Shown in pieces: positions 1 through 9,683 of a DNA stretch of 47,500 nt (position 1 is its first letter; each line of letters begins with the position of its first letter). This stretch comes from Cryptococcus deneoformans JEC21 (lineage: Eukaryota; Basidiomycota; Tremellomycetes; Tremellales; Cryptococcaceae): assembly GCF_000091045.1 (NCBI RefSeq), contig NC_006681.1, positions 461,787 to 509,286 on the forward strand, given 5' to 3'. The notes under the pieces were generated by a model that had not been told where the DNA came from, did not search any database, and saw nothing but the letters and a program-made list of their open reading frames with translations. The position numbers and the translations under genes were made by a program.

Positions 1-762
1 TGAAGGACCTAGTATTAGCGACAGAAGACTGCCAAAGATAAGGATGGAACGTACCGTTGATTCCTTGGTCTTTACCCTTCTCGTCAATGTAATGAAAACT
101 TCGAAGCATCTTAATAGTCGAGACGTGCGCCCTGGCATCGTCAACAACACGCTCAGATCCGTTCTTCACGAGGAATTCAAGCAACGTCAGGGCCTATTGA
201 CGTGATGGTAAGTACGTAGTCGCTTTGAGACTGATTAATAATCATGGTCCCCACTAACCTTGTAGATCTGTCTCCACTCTCGGGCCTCCTTTCTGTTCTT
301 TGGGTTAGACTTGTTCGACACCTCCCGATACATAGGTGAACCTACTCCATGAAGCGCGAATAGATTGTAGGCATGATCTCATTAAATTGAGCACTGCCTC
401 TTGTCAGCATGTAGTCGTAATGTTGTCAAACAATATCTCACAAGTTATGCGTCCTATTGATACTTCGTCAGTTTCCATGTTCGAATCATGCTCACACACA
501 GCGCTGGCGCTTACCCTTCTGCGATTTGCTGCATCAATGTAGAGCTGGCTCCCCAAGGATCGTCGTTTGTGGCTTCTCGCACCTTAGCCTCCATCTCACT
601 AATGTTAAGGACGGCATTTTTGGCTTGGTTGTAGTACGATTTGACATCGTACATCGTCAGCTGGGACGCCTGCTTGGCGAGATCTGGAAGTGTTGCAGGT
701 GTCAACATTAGGTAGTGCAGCTAAGCTGTTGACGGAATATACTGACTTTCGATAAGGTCCAT
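1..762 (-). CDS. ENT3: Epsin-like ENTH-domain protein (Ent3/epsinR type), 5' part only
   Basis: Encodes the N-terminal ENTH domain of an epsin, an adaptor that binds phosphoinositides and clathrin at the Golgi/endosome or plasma membrane. The exons I see are 762-747, 683-515, 393-346, 292-259 and 193-55. A further intron starts at 54, and the rest of the gene lies beyond the window edge. Joined in frame they give ENTH hallmarks: EMEAKVREATN, DPWGASSTLMQQIAEG, EWRQIYKALTLLEFL, KNGSERVVDDAR and FHYIDEKGKDQGIN. The order ending in WGASS and WRQIYK is closest to yeast Ent3 and human epsinR (family knowledge). The start is the least certain point. I chose ATG 762 because it splices in phase to the ENTH domain. 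ATG 708, inside the first intron, also opens the frame. Another in-frame ATG lies upstream near 955. Confidence 0.85.
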
Positions 763-1135
763 GTTGGCTATGGCCGTCTGGCGATATGCTGTGTATGAAT
801 AGGCGTCCTGTTGGAGGAGCAGATAGAAAGCCAAAGTCAAAGCCAAGGTGGATGAATGTGAGTGAGTTCGTTGGGTGTGAGGTGAGCTTGACCGAACAAA
901 CGCGGCCGTGGCGGCGGCGGCCAGAATGGGAACCGCCGGAAATCTAACTCGTGGCATTTCTTGTCTGCCAAAACGATCCGACAAGCGACGAACAACGAAG
1001 TCAAGGATTCAACTTCCATCAAATCAATCAAGACTCGACATATGCATCGGCAAACTATATTATTAACAGACTATACCAATATATTACAGGAGGAGCTAAC
1101 AATGTAACTCGAAATTAGACAGTTTACCAAAGTCT
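763..1135. other. Intergenic/leader region of the epsin gene
   Basis: No gene could be supported. The minus-strand frame upstream of the chosen epsin start stays open to about 984 and would add a hydrophobic, Ala-rich N-terminus not expected in epsins. I read this as 5' leader. The part near 1030-1135 is AT-rich and should contain the 3' end of the next minus-strand gene. Confidence 0.5.
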
Positions 1136-1942
1136 CTATTCGATGCGCTCCAAGTCCCAGCTGGCTTCCAACTCAGCCCAGGTTCTGGATCCTCCGACTT
1201 CGCAATCAATTGTCCCGGCAATCTTACATCGCTGATCATAAGATATCTTAGGCTTGTACGCGGTGCTTGCTACCCTGGACATCAAGTGCCTGTCGCCGAA
1301 GGAGACATGAACAAATCCAGCAAACGCGTCTCTTTGAAGGAGTTTCTTGGCCTCGATTGCCAGGTGAAGTTTGGCAGCTTCGATCTCGGTCGGAAGCTGG
1401 GAGTGCTTCTGGCAGCGATAGCGAGCGTACATCCTGTACATTATCCGTCGACGGAGGTTGGATGCGAGTCTGAAGGCCAGTATTTCGTCCTCTTGAGTGA
1501 TTGGATACTGACCATAAGGGAGGACGACGACGACCTTGTGATAGAGCCGGAAAGGAATCTCGCCTCTTAAAAAGTTGCCCTTGCCGGCCCAAGTCATGAT
1601 ATACCCCTTGATATCGTTGCTATTCGATGGTGTGAGGTTTTGCAAGACAGCGTCGACCGTGCAGTCGGACTTGTAGGTGTTTACGAAGCCATTATCGTTT
1701 GTGGTGTTGGCGGTGTTCACTAAGTCAGCTTCTTCTTTGTTGTCAGCGTTTTGTTGGCCATCTTGGTCTGAAGGGGTATCAGCATGCAAAATTAAGAATT
1801 GAATACTTCACTTACCAGCTTCAATGGTTGACTTTGAGGGGAAAATGTCATCCGTGAAAAGGAAATCTTCGCAGGACATATATTTCGATGTGTAGTCCCA
1901 GTCGTATTGGTTGAAGCAGAGGGAGGTAGATGTAGGGTGCAT
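1136..1942 (-). CDS. Orphan protein, 252 aa, function unknown
   Basis: A two-exon gene (1942-1816 and 1767-1136) with a clean intron: donor GTAAGT, GCTGAT-like branch site and CTTCAG acceptor. Translation gives 252 residues. The N-terminus is rich in Tyr, Trp, Cys and Asp. A hydrophilic linker rich in Asn, Asp and Thr follows at about residues 43-75. The C-terminal two thirds look globular, with a basic Arg-rich helix (LRRRIMYRMYARYR) and a motif FVHVSFGDRH. I see no signal peptide, membrane segment or domain I can name. The single long frame, good splice signals and codon composition like its neighbours argue that it is a real gene, probably restricted to Cryptococcus or relatives (inference). 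Confidence 0.7.
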
Positions 1943-2512
1943 TATTGGAGATTGAGGACTTGGTTTGTGGGAGGCGAAAGCATTGATTCATCTATTCGTA
2001 GGCAATGAAGTAAAGGGGTATTTATACCTTGCTAAAACGACAGCTTTGCATCCAGCGGCGTATAAGAGGAGAGTCGCTATAGAAACGGATATAGAGCCTC
2101 AGACGGGCGGATATCCCTCATGGAAAGTGGAATGCTTTTAATGACAGTACGCTGGCGAAGGGCTCAAAACAAGGCATAACCTTTGCCACCAGTCTGGTAA
2201 CCATTATTGACTCCTCGTGCGGAAATAGAACGCGACTGATATAGACTGCGCAGTAGAAATGTTCGTACGTGATATATGTATATCCGCCATCATTTGCGCC
2301 GTACAGCGGGTTGGCACCGATTACTTTATTTAACATTCCTTTGGACATCACTTTAGCATGGAAGCTTTTTCTTGCCGTATGCGAAGGTCATCTACGTGTA
2401 TGTGAGCTACTTACTTATCCAGAAAGTACATGTTCAGACAGAGCAAAGCTGTCCATATTCTTAATTTAATGATTTATGAGCTTTACACATGTTTGCTTAT
2501 CAACAAATGATC
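1943..2512. other. Intergenic region upstream of the orphan gene and tRNA-Ile
   Basis: Probably holds the orphan's promoter and leader on the minus strand. A 77-codon minus frame at 2351-2118 begins with ATG but lacks supporting features, so I did not call it. The last 100 bases before the tRNA are AT-rich. Confidence 0.5.
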
Positions 2513-2603
2513 GGTCGATTATATCAGTTGGTTTAGATAGTGGAGCTAATAATAAAAATGAGTTATTACTCCAAGGTCGGCGGTTCGATCCCGTCATCGA
2601 TCA
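2513..2603 (+). tRNA. tI(AAU): tRNA-Ile(AAU) with a 16-nt intron
   Basis: The sequence folds as a full cloverleaf. The acceptor stem GGTCGAT pairs with ATCGATC over 7 bp (one G-T), followed by discriminator A. The D arm is TATC/GATA around AGTTGGTTTA, the anticodon stem is TGGAG/CTCCA, and the T arm is GGCGG/CCGTC around TTCGATC. The interrupted anticodon loop reads CT-AAT-A, then the intron 2552-2567, then A, placing the intron after position 37 as in eukaryotic nuclear tRNAs. Anticodon AAT reads isoleucine. The B box matches GGTTCGATCC. The D stem is unusually AT-rich, where tRNA-Ile normally has GCTC/GAGC. Confidence 0.85.
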
Positions 2604-2618
2604 TTTCTTTTTGTTTTT
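2604..2618 (+). terminator. Pol III terminator of tRNA-Ile
   Basis: Two runs of five T (2608-2612 and 2614-2618) begin a few bases after the discriminator base, the usual RNA polymerase III stop signal. Confidence 0.7.
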
Positions 2619-3144
2619 GTTGCTTGCTTCCTCTTCATCTGCGGTTCAGCCCTTTTCTGCCTTGATTCTTTCTTCTTGCATCACATGCATCGCACTTAAA
2701 CTGCGAGAGCATCGTCATCATTTTATGTATTTGGATTAATTTCGTATTTATCCATAACCAATGAGGCGAACAAGAGGGCAATGTGTGTGGAATAGGTGGG
2801 CCCACTTACTGTGCTCGAGCATCGCATTGCCTATAGACAACAATTTGCAGACAGGGCCGGTAAGCAGACACAACGTCTTAACAGCCACCAGACCTTTGTG
2901 CAGATTAGCTTTGGTAAGTATGCTTGAGTCCATAGGATGCAAACGAATGAGGCCACACATAAAATGAGGGCTGCTGCGTGCTCTTGTTGCTGCATTACTT
3001 GAACTGTGAAAGGGGACTACTTTATTCTGTCCCCCATTTAAGAAGGCTTGTCCATGACCGCATCCATTTGCACGACTTAATTATACATCGATGCTTTCTT
3101 GTCATATTACAACACGACTATATCCTTCAGATCGTTCCATCATC
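2619..3144. other. Intergenic region upstream of HUB1
   Basis: No gene could be supported on either strand. It should contain the HUB1 promoter and leader. Short frames on both strands here overlap one another and lack splice or protein-family support. Confidence 0.5.
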
Positions 3145-4079
3145 ATGCCTCGCTCCCCATCTCCAAGTCGCGATCATGACCGCCCGCGCTCCCGTTCCCG
3201 CTCCCCACCACCCCGCAAGAAGCCCAAGGAGCTCTCATTCTACAAAAAATCCTCATCCTCCATGGGTTCCCTCTCCCATCGCCGCGACCCCCTGGACGAA
3301 CCCACTTCAAAAGAACGAGCTGAGGCTAGAGAACGCGGAGAAGTGCCTAGAAGGTTTGGAGGTACGAGGGAGCAGGGTGTGAGGAATACGATGGGGAATG
3401 TACCTTCTGCATCTGTGGGCAGTTTTAAGAGAGGTGGAGATCCCCTGGATCGATACGGTGTCCGAGGAGATCCGAGAGATGAGAGAAGGGATGATTATGG
3501 GAGAGGCGATGCTTACAGGTTGGATAGAGATAGAGATGATAGGAGAGATAGGGACAGGGATGATTATCGAAAGGATAGGGATCGAAGGGATAGAGATCGG
3601 GATAGAGATCGGGATAGAGATAGGGACAGAGATAGCGAAAGGAGAACAGAACGTGATAGGGACGGATCACGTCGAGATGCTCCCCGTGCTGCCGCCCCAA
3701 GTTCTACAAGCGCACCTCCGCAAAGGCCGGCCGCCGCTCCGAGTGCAACATCCATGAGGTTGATCGAAGTTATTGCGAACGACCGTTTAGGACGTAAAGG
3801 TATGTCTCTTCTTTTGCAATTTGTGGGACTGTTATTGATATGTGAGGGTAGTGCGAGTCAAGTGCCTCCCCACCGATACTGTCGGCGACCTCAAACGTCT
3901 TATCGCCGCCCAAACCGGTACGACGGCCCAGAAAATCCAGCTCAAAAAGTGGTACACTGCGTTCAAAGATCATGTATCACTGCAGGATTATGAGATCCAC
4001 GATGGAATGGTGAGTCTCTGGAGAACTGCGAAATTTCATGAGTACTGATGAGTATGCACAGAGTTTGGAAATGTACTAA
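3145..4079 (+). CDS. HUB1: Ubiquitin-like Hub1/UBL5 with a long RS/RD-rich N-terminal extension
   Basis: Three exons: 3145-3799, 3852-4009 and 4062-4079, 276 aa. The last 74 residues are a near-complete Hub1/UBL5: [49 protein letters not shown] and YEIHDGMSLEMY. Hub1 binds non-covalently to spliceosome proteins (Snu66 in yeast) and modulates 5' splice-site use, and it is normally a free 73-residue protein. Here about 200 residues precede it in the same open frame: an RS-rich start ([18 protein letters not shown]), a middle segment and a long Arg-Asp repeat. An internal ATG at 3754 lies where the canonical protein starts, so the short form could also be made. The C-terminus ends in one Tyr rather than the usual pair. 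The gene is convergent with NNRD, 72 bp between stops. Confidence 0.9.
3520..3655 (+). repeat. Short tandem repeat coding for Arg-Asp dipeptides
   Basis: Imperfect repeats of a GATAGAGATCGG-like unit inside HUB1 exon 1 encode the RD-rich stretch. Such tracts commonly vary in length between strains (inference). Confidence 0.75.
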
Positions 4080-4151
4080 AATCTAGTCAAAATTGAATAT
4101 ATTGTAGCTACATGCATTACTTCTCTCGGCCTTTCATCTTGATACAATAAT

Positions 4152-5517
4152 CTAAAGTTTACCTCGGCCCTCCATTTCTCCTGGCTTCCCGAAAACCTCC
4201 TCATAAACCTCCCCAACCATGTCAACGAGATCACCAGTGACCATACTTCTGCCTTTTTTCTGGAAGCCTCGTTTTGAGACAGTTCGGTTGAACGTGGAAG
4301 CACCATATGCCGCAAGGACAGGGATGTTCTCTGCAATAGCCTTGTCTTGGGGAGGGGGATGACCTACATGCCTGGGTAAGGTTAGCTGACCCTCCGCTTA
4401 ACATCTTGTTGTCAACGATAACTCACTCATAAGTTCCCCGAACCCATTCGCTACCCCAAGCGAGCAGAACACCGGTACTACCACTCAAGATATCTCCCTG
4501 GCCGCCGACCCGCTTCAAGCCCCCTTCGACCTTGACTTCCAAGTAATTCTGCTCTTCTGACTCATCAGAAAGAAGTGCAGATGGAATCTTCAGACCGTTG
4601 GAGATGATATCGCTGGGACCTTTCTGAATGATGGTGGCATTGCCGAGAGCAGTAGCCAGCTGAGGACACAATGAGGTATGGGGGCCAGAGGCATTAATTT
4701 TCTGGTAGTTTATCAGCGTGGACGGGCTGAGATGAAGGACGGTTCTGGCACCTACCATTGTGTCACAAAGGCGTTTGAATTCCATGACATTGGGAGTAAG
4801 AATGATTCGAGGGACACCGGGCCAGTCCATCACTACCTTGGGCTCATTCTGGAACACCGTCAGCATGCCTCTCATATATGTCATCCTCAGTAGGGCATGA
4901 CCTACCTGGACAAGCCACAATCCATCGGCGTCGACGACAACACCCATCTGCTCCATGTCCTTGGCCAGCTCAAAGGCAATCTTGGCACAGCTCTGCATGT
5001 GGTCATCCCTTCCCAGGCCAGGACCAATGATCAGTACATGCAAGCGAGACATGACGCCCTTGAGGGCGGACCTGATGTCCTCTCGAGACTTCTGAGGGTC
5101 GAGGATGGTGTGGACGATCAAATCCGGGGAGCTGAGCTATTGTCAGGTCTTGCTATTATAAGCAAGCGAGTTCAACATACTAGGTCTTAATAACGGCTCC
5201 AGCAGAAGGTTCACAAATAACATGGGCTAAATCAGCTCCAAAGCGCATGGCGCCCATAGAAGAAAAGTAAGGCGCTCCTGAGTAGCTGCATTACTGCTCA
5301 GCTTGAGGATTATTTTGATAAAGATTGTAATGCCACTTACTCTCCCGATCCACCAAGGACACCGATTCGACCTGCAGATACGGAGAAGTCAGACAGTGAT
5401 TCCCGATGTTCCCTATAAGCCAAACGTACCGGCTTGACCCTTATGAAGCTTTGGGTGGAGAGGAGGGATCATGCTCCTCGCGAGGGAGAGGATGTGGGCG
5501 TGTTGCTTTGATGCCAT
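4152..5517 (-). CDS. NNRD: ATP/ADP-dependent (S)-NAD(P)H-hydrate dehydratase
   Basis: Metabolite-repair enzyme that dehydrates damaged (S)-NAD(P)H hydrates back to NAD(P)H using a nucleotide cofactor. It works with an epimerase that is not in this window. Seven exons: 5517-5430, 5371-5341, 5285-5181, 5131-4906, 4848-4756, 4701-4427 and 4371-4152, giving 345 aa, normal for the family. The ribokinase-like fold shows [18 protein letters not shown] near the N-terminus, [33 protein letters not shown] and the catalytic [10 protein letters not shown] near residue 250. The start [11 protein letters not shown] was chosen because it is the first ATG in phase with the conserved region. No clear mitochondrial presequence. 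It is divergent from the deacetylase gene. Confidence 0.95.
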
Positions 5518-5859
5518 TGTCGTTGACCTTTGTTGGAAAATAGTAGATTTCAGAAATGTGAATAGGAGACTCCAACAGACAACCGAGGAACGACGTCAAG
5601 AGGGCATTCTCGGTGGAGGCTGTATGACGTAGACCGGCACAACCCAATTACAAAGATACATCACAAAATGCGTTTGGCTCATTAGAAAAACTCAGATGGT
5701 TGATTACAAAGTAGATAACAGCTGCTAATGACCAACCTCCACTTTGGCGTCTGCTCTTCCACTAACCGTCTCCATCAAAAGAATCCAACGAATGTACTGC
5801 TTTGTTTGGTCTGCATCATCTCTTCAGCGCAATCCTATATTTCTCCAGACTATCAACTA
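5518..5859. promoter_or_regulatory. Divergent promoter between NNRD and the histone deacetylase
   Basis: 342 bp separate the two start codons, so both promoters must lie here. The minus-strand leader is CT-rich. The plus frame is open from 5728 into the deacetylase, giving an alternative upstream start, but that extension is not conserved-looking. Confidence 0.6.
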
Positions 5860-7552
5860 ATGGTACCATCTACAAGTTCAACAAATCACTCTGCATTTAG
5901 AGTGTCATACTTATGGTCGCCTGCTCTTCAACGTCTATCCGACGACTTGCCTTCGAATGTCGGACGATCAAGTATGGTGCATGATTTGATCAGATCACTC
6001 GACTTACTTGACTTTGAAGAGCTGAAAGAGAGGTTCTTGAAAAGCGATAATCCGGAAGATGAGGATGGAAAGAGTGAGGATGATGACGATAATGAAGCGG
6101 ACAGGAACGAAGTTAACAATGGAGATAAACAAGGGGCTGATGGAGAGCCCCAAAGAAGAAAACCGGGCAGCCCGACTGCGTCTCCACCCCACGCCCAAAA
6201 TAAGAAAGCCACAGTCGTATTTCCTCAACCAAGTCTAGGTACCAAGGCATGTCTCCTAAAATACCATGATCGCTCATACATAGGTAAGTCATCGTTGTAA
6301 ACAAGCTGAAATTAGGTTGCTAACTCGTATATCAGAGCGCCTTCTAATGGCTCACACCGACAGAGATCCTAATGATCCTACTCATCTCCCTTCTTCACCT
6401 TCGTCATCCGCTTCTTCTCCCCGGCCTGCCAAGATTGCTCGCACAGATCCTTACAATCTCTCGCACGACAATCCTGTATTTCCAACTTTAGCGTCGTACA
6501 TCTCCCACGTAACAGCCGCTACATCCACGGCGTGCCGTCTGCTTGCCACTGACAAAGCTGACTGGGCGGTATGTTGGGATGGTGGCCGGCATCATGCGAA
6601 AAGAAAAGAGGCTGGAGGATTTTGTTATGTGAATGATCTCGTCCTGGGTGGCTTGTTGCTCTCCCGCGAAGGGCGAATACCATTACCGTTGAAAGAAGGG
6701 GAAGATCCGAAGAGGCAGAGGACAAGGGCACCAAGGATACTCTACCTTGATATGGACCTCCACTACTCTGATGGAGTTTCAGCAGCCTTCCACTCCCCCA
6801 CAGTATATCCCTACCCCTTGAAAGAAGGCATAACCCCCCCGAAACCACCAAACGTCCTGACCCTTTCCGTCCACCACTCATCTCCCATCTTCTTCCCTCC
6901 TCCTACACCCCTCTCTCTCCTACCCTCCCCAGATACTGAATCTCCGTTCTCTCTCTCCATCCCACTCTCAGCTTACCCTTCCCGCCAAACATATGCGAAA
7001 GTTTTCAACCAATGTATCCAGCCGATCCGCGAAGCTTGGGATCCAGACTACATCATTCTCCAGCTCGGCACTGATGGTCTTCCTGGAGATAGAGTGGGCC
7101 AGTACGGAAACTGGTCTGTTGATGGGGAAGGAGGGATCAAGTGGGTTGTGGAGCGAGTGAAAGAGTGGGGGAAGAAAGTTTGTGTGACAGGTGGAGGAGG
7201 GTATAGACATGATAATGCTGCTAGAGCGTGGGCCGAGGTCACGGGCGTCTTGGTGAGTTATTACTGTCTGCATGGAAGGGTAAACAGCTGAAGACAGTAC
7301 GGTAGCTGGATAGAGACTTTGTCGAGGACATGCCTATTCCCCACCATGATCATTTTGAGCAGTACGCTCCGTCTTTTACTCTACAAGTGCCAGACAGCAA
7401 GTGATTCGTTTCCTTTGTCAAGGCCAAATAATAACAAAAGATGTCTAGGCCATATGAGGGACGAAAACAAGCCAGAAGATCTGGAAAAGGCTGCCGAAGT
7501 GTTCAACGTCCTCGCTGAGAGAATTAAAATCATTGTAGACGCCAATTCATAG
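5860..7552 (+). CDS. Class I histone deacetylase, HDAC8/Hos1-like
   Basis: Zinc-dependent lysine deacetylase. Exons: 5860-6283, 6336-7252, 7306-7400 and 7441-7552, 515 aa. Visible catalytic parts are GGRHHAKRKEAGGFCYVND (tandem His at about 227-228), DMDLHYSDGV (zinc ligands Asp282 and His284), LQLGTDGLPGD (third zinc ligand Asp) and GGGGY (transition-state Tyr). All metal ligands are present, so activity is expected. Unusual points are Tyr and Ser where class I enzymes have His-Gly after the zinc His, an acidic Asp/Glu insertion (about residues 65-95), and a low-complexity Ser/Pro insertion (about 150-170). The last intron is only 40 nt. The C-terminal helix KPEDLEKAAEVFNVL ends the protein. 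The gene is convergent with the SDR gene, 56 bp between stops. The assignment to Hos1 rather than another class I branch is tentative. Confidence 0.92.
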
Positions 7553-7608
7553 CCACGGCCATACACAACGCATCTATACATAATGTTACTAGGCTTTCAA
7601 TTAAGTAA

Positions 7609-9015
7609 CTACGCAAACTTCTTTCCCTGCTCATCACACCAGTTCCAAACCTCTTCTATCCTCTTCTTATCCAACAAATCAGATCGGCAGATACCGACGG
7701 TGTTGTAAGGGACGACGTATTCGCCGTTCAAGAACCAAGCATCGGGTAAAGGAAGGGTCGCGGCGTAGAGCTGATTGAGAGCACCTGTGGAGGGGTCCCG
7801 GGTGAACAAATGCTTTTTTACAACGTTAGCTTATTGACATAGTTAATTCGTGAGAGAACTTACTCTCAACCAGGGAACCCATCGATAAAAGATTCCAACG
7901 AAAGGTAAATGGTTTGTCAGATTTGTCGCAACCAAACCTACATCAGCAATTATATAAGCATTCTATCGGTCTAACTTGAAAAAGGACGACTTGCCAGGAT
8001 GGACAGCAACTGCAATCAACCTTCCCTCTTTTCCATAGGTATCCTCAAGATATTTCGCACTCGCAATGTTACCCCACTTGCTCTGTGCATACTCAGTCCA
8101 CTTGTCAAGTTCGTATTTGCCTTGTCCGGAACCGGTGTCAGAAGGGTCTCGGACAACTGATTTGAAGTTGACACCTCCCTTGGGTGCCATGGAGTGTCCG
8201 GCGGAGGAAGTCAGGATGACTCGGGAAGGAAGGCTGGGAGGGGAAGAGAGAAGAAGTGGTAAGAGGAGAGTGATGAGACGGTGATGGCCGAGAGTCTATA
8301 TTTACTGGTCAGTTATGCAAATGGATTCACTCAATGTGTACGTACATTGGTACCAAACTGGAGTGTGTATCCCTGCTTTGTGTATTGACCTTCAGGACTG
8401 TAGATGGAAATGGTCATTAGCAGTAGCTCAATGGACACAATCGGCGGGACATACGTAGCCATGATACCAGCGTTGGCAAACAAGAGATCAAGCTTCTTCT
8501 CCTTGCTACTAGAGTATTAACATGATTTTCTGATGGGTTTAATGCACCTACTTCAAAAACTCCTCGGCGCATTTCTCCACGCTCGCCAAATCAGTCAAGT
8601 CCAATTGGATAATCTCCACCCTGCCCTTCTTATTCCCTCCAGCTTTATCGAGCTCCTTGCGTGGGTAAGTCACACCCCAAATCCCCCTCTCTCCTCCCTT
8701 CTTGATATCTTCGGCAGCTTCTTTGGCTCGTGTCAAGTTTCGGCACGCAATATAGACTGTCGCGCCGGCGTTGTAGAGTGCGAGAGCTGTTGCGTAGCCG
8801 GTGCCCGAATTTCCGCCTGTGATGAGTACGACCTAAAGAATATATCAGCGCTGATTTCATGAGCTGCCTGAGAGATGACCTACCTTGCCTTCTTGATTCT
8901 CGATCTTATCAATGCTCCATGTTGGCTGGACCCAGAAGAAACATGGGAAACCACAATGGATGATGACGTTGACCTGGTAGCGGATCCAGAGCCATATGTT
9001 GGACCAGAGACTCAT
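7609..9015 (-). CDS. Short-chain dehydrogenase/reductase (retinol dehydrogenase/WWOX-like)
   Basis: NAD(P)-dependent oxidoreductase, substrate unknown. Exons: 9015-8884, 8832-8552, 8508-8455, 8397-8346, 8295-7995, 7937-7864 and 7812-7609, 365 aa. The Rossmann motif TGGNSGTG, the FANAGIMA motif, the catalytic YAQSK and HPGLVATNL (following the active site) are all visible. The N-terminal 40 residues (MSLWSNIWLWIRYQ, then VIIHCGFPCFFWVQPTW) are hydrophobic and probably anchor it to a membrane. The fifth intron has a GC donor (CATCCTG then GCAAGT). With a GT donor the conserved HPGL segment cannot be joined. The third exon can start at 8508 or 8505. Confidence 0.9.
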
Positions 9016-9683
9016 TGTAGAGAGCTGCTTCTGTATATGGGAAAGATGAAATGGTAACGGGAAGAAAATCAGCGAAGGAAAGGATATATCGCATAATGGG
9101 CCTTATTATCGTCGCCTACATGTACTGATGAAGTACAAGATGACGACACTAGCCTCGGGGCAGCCAGATCGTCGGTTATTAATTATTACCATTTTTTTGA
9201 CATTTCCCACAACTGTTTGCTGCTTCTTTTCGCCTCCTCCTACTATGTTGAACCTGGAACTGATGATTCTTGCTTTGTTACTTCGATTATTATTGTTGAT
9301 CGCTTTCCCCTTATCTTTGATTGATCCTTGCCCTTTAGCCATTAATGAGTAGATGTGACAGTCAGAGCATAATAGAGTCCACCACTGGCAAACCATCATC
9401 CTTCTTCTTCGCTAGGGTAACTTGCTCCATCAACACGCCCAAAGGACGACACAGTCCAATTCATGTACCATTTCACCTATTGTACGGGGCAGAGCCATGC
9501 ACAATTATAGACAAGATCAAGACGCCTCACAGTAGTACTAACGCGACATTTGGGACCAACGAAAAACCGTGCGACAACAAATGATAGGCTATATGACTGC
9601 CACAAAATACTCGTATCTTAACAGCTACGACGACAATGAAGAATTCAATCGCACTAAACGCATCAACCCAACATTCATCCGTA
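9016..9683. other. Intergenic region between SDR and the homeodomain gene
   Basis: Holds the SDR promoter and the homeodomain gene's 3' UTR (both genes are minus strand). The open frames here (for example 9128-9352 plus) are low-complexity Leu/Ile/Pro-rich and overlap frames on the other strand. Nothing else was recognised. Confidence 0.5.

Noticed and set aside
2118..2351. 77-codon minus-strand ORF with ATG
   Set aside because: No family resemblance, splice partner or signal. Length is compatible with chance, so not called.
2573..2592. 20-bp sequence shared with 36034-36053, first considered as a mobile-element or duplication signature
   Set aside because: Both copies are the variable loop and T arm of tRNA genes, which explains the identity.
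3425..3700. Tyr/Leu-Pro repeat frame on the minus strand
   Set aside because: It is the complement of the RD-repeat in HUB1 exon 1.
9128..9352. Leu/Ile-rich plus-strand ORF resembling a membrane peptide
   Set aside because: Low-complexity translation in an AT-rich intergenic stretch, with an equally long frame on the other strand and no supporting context.
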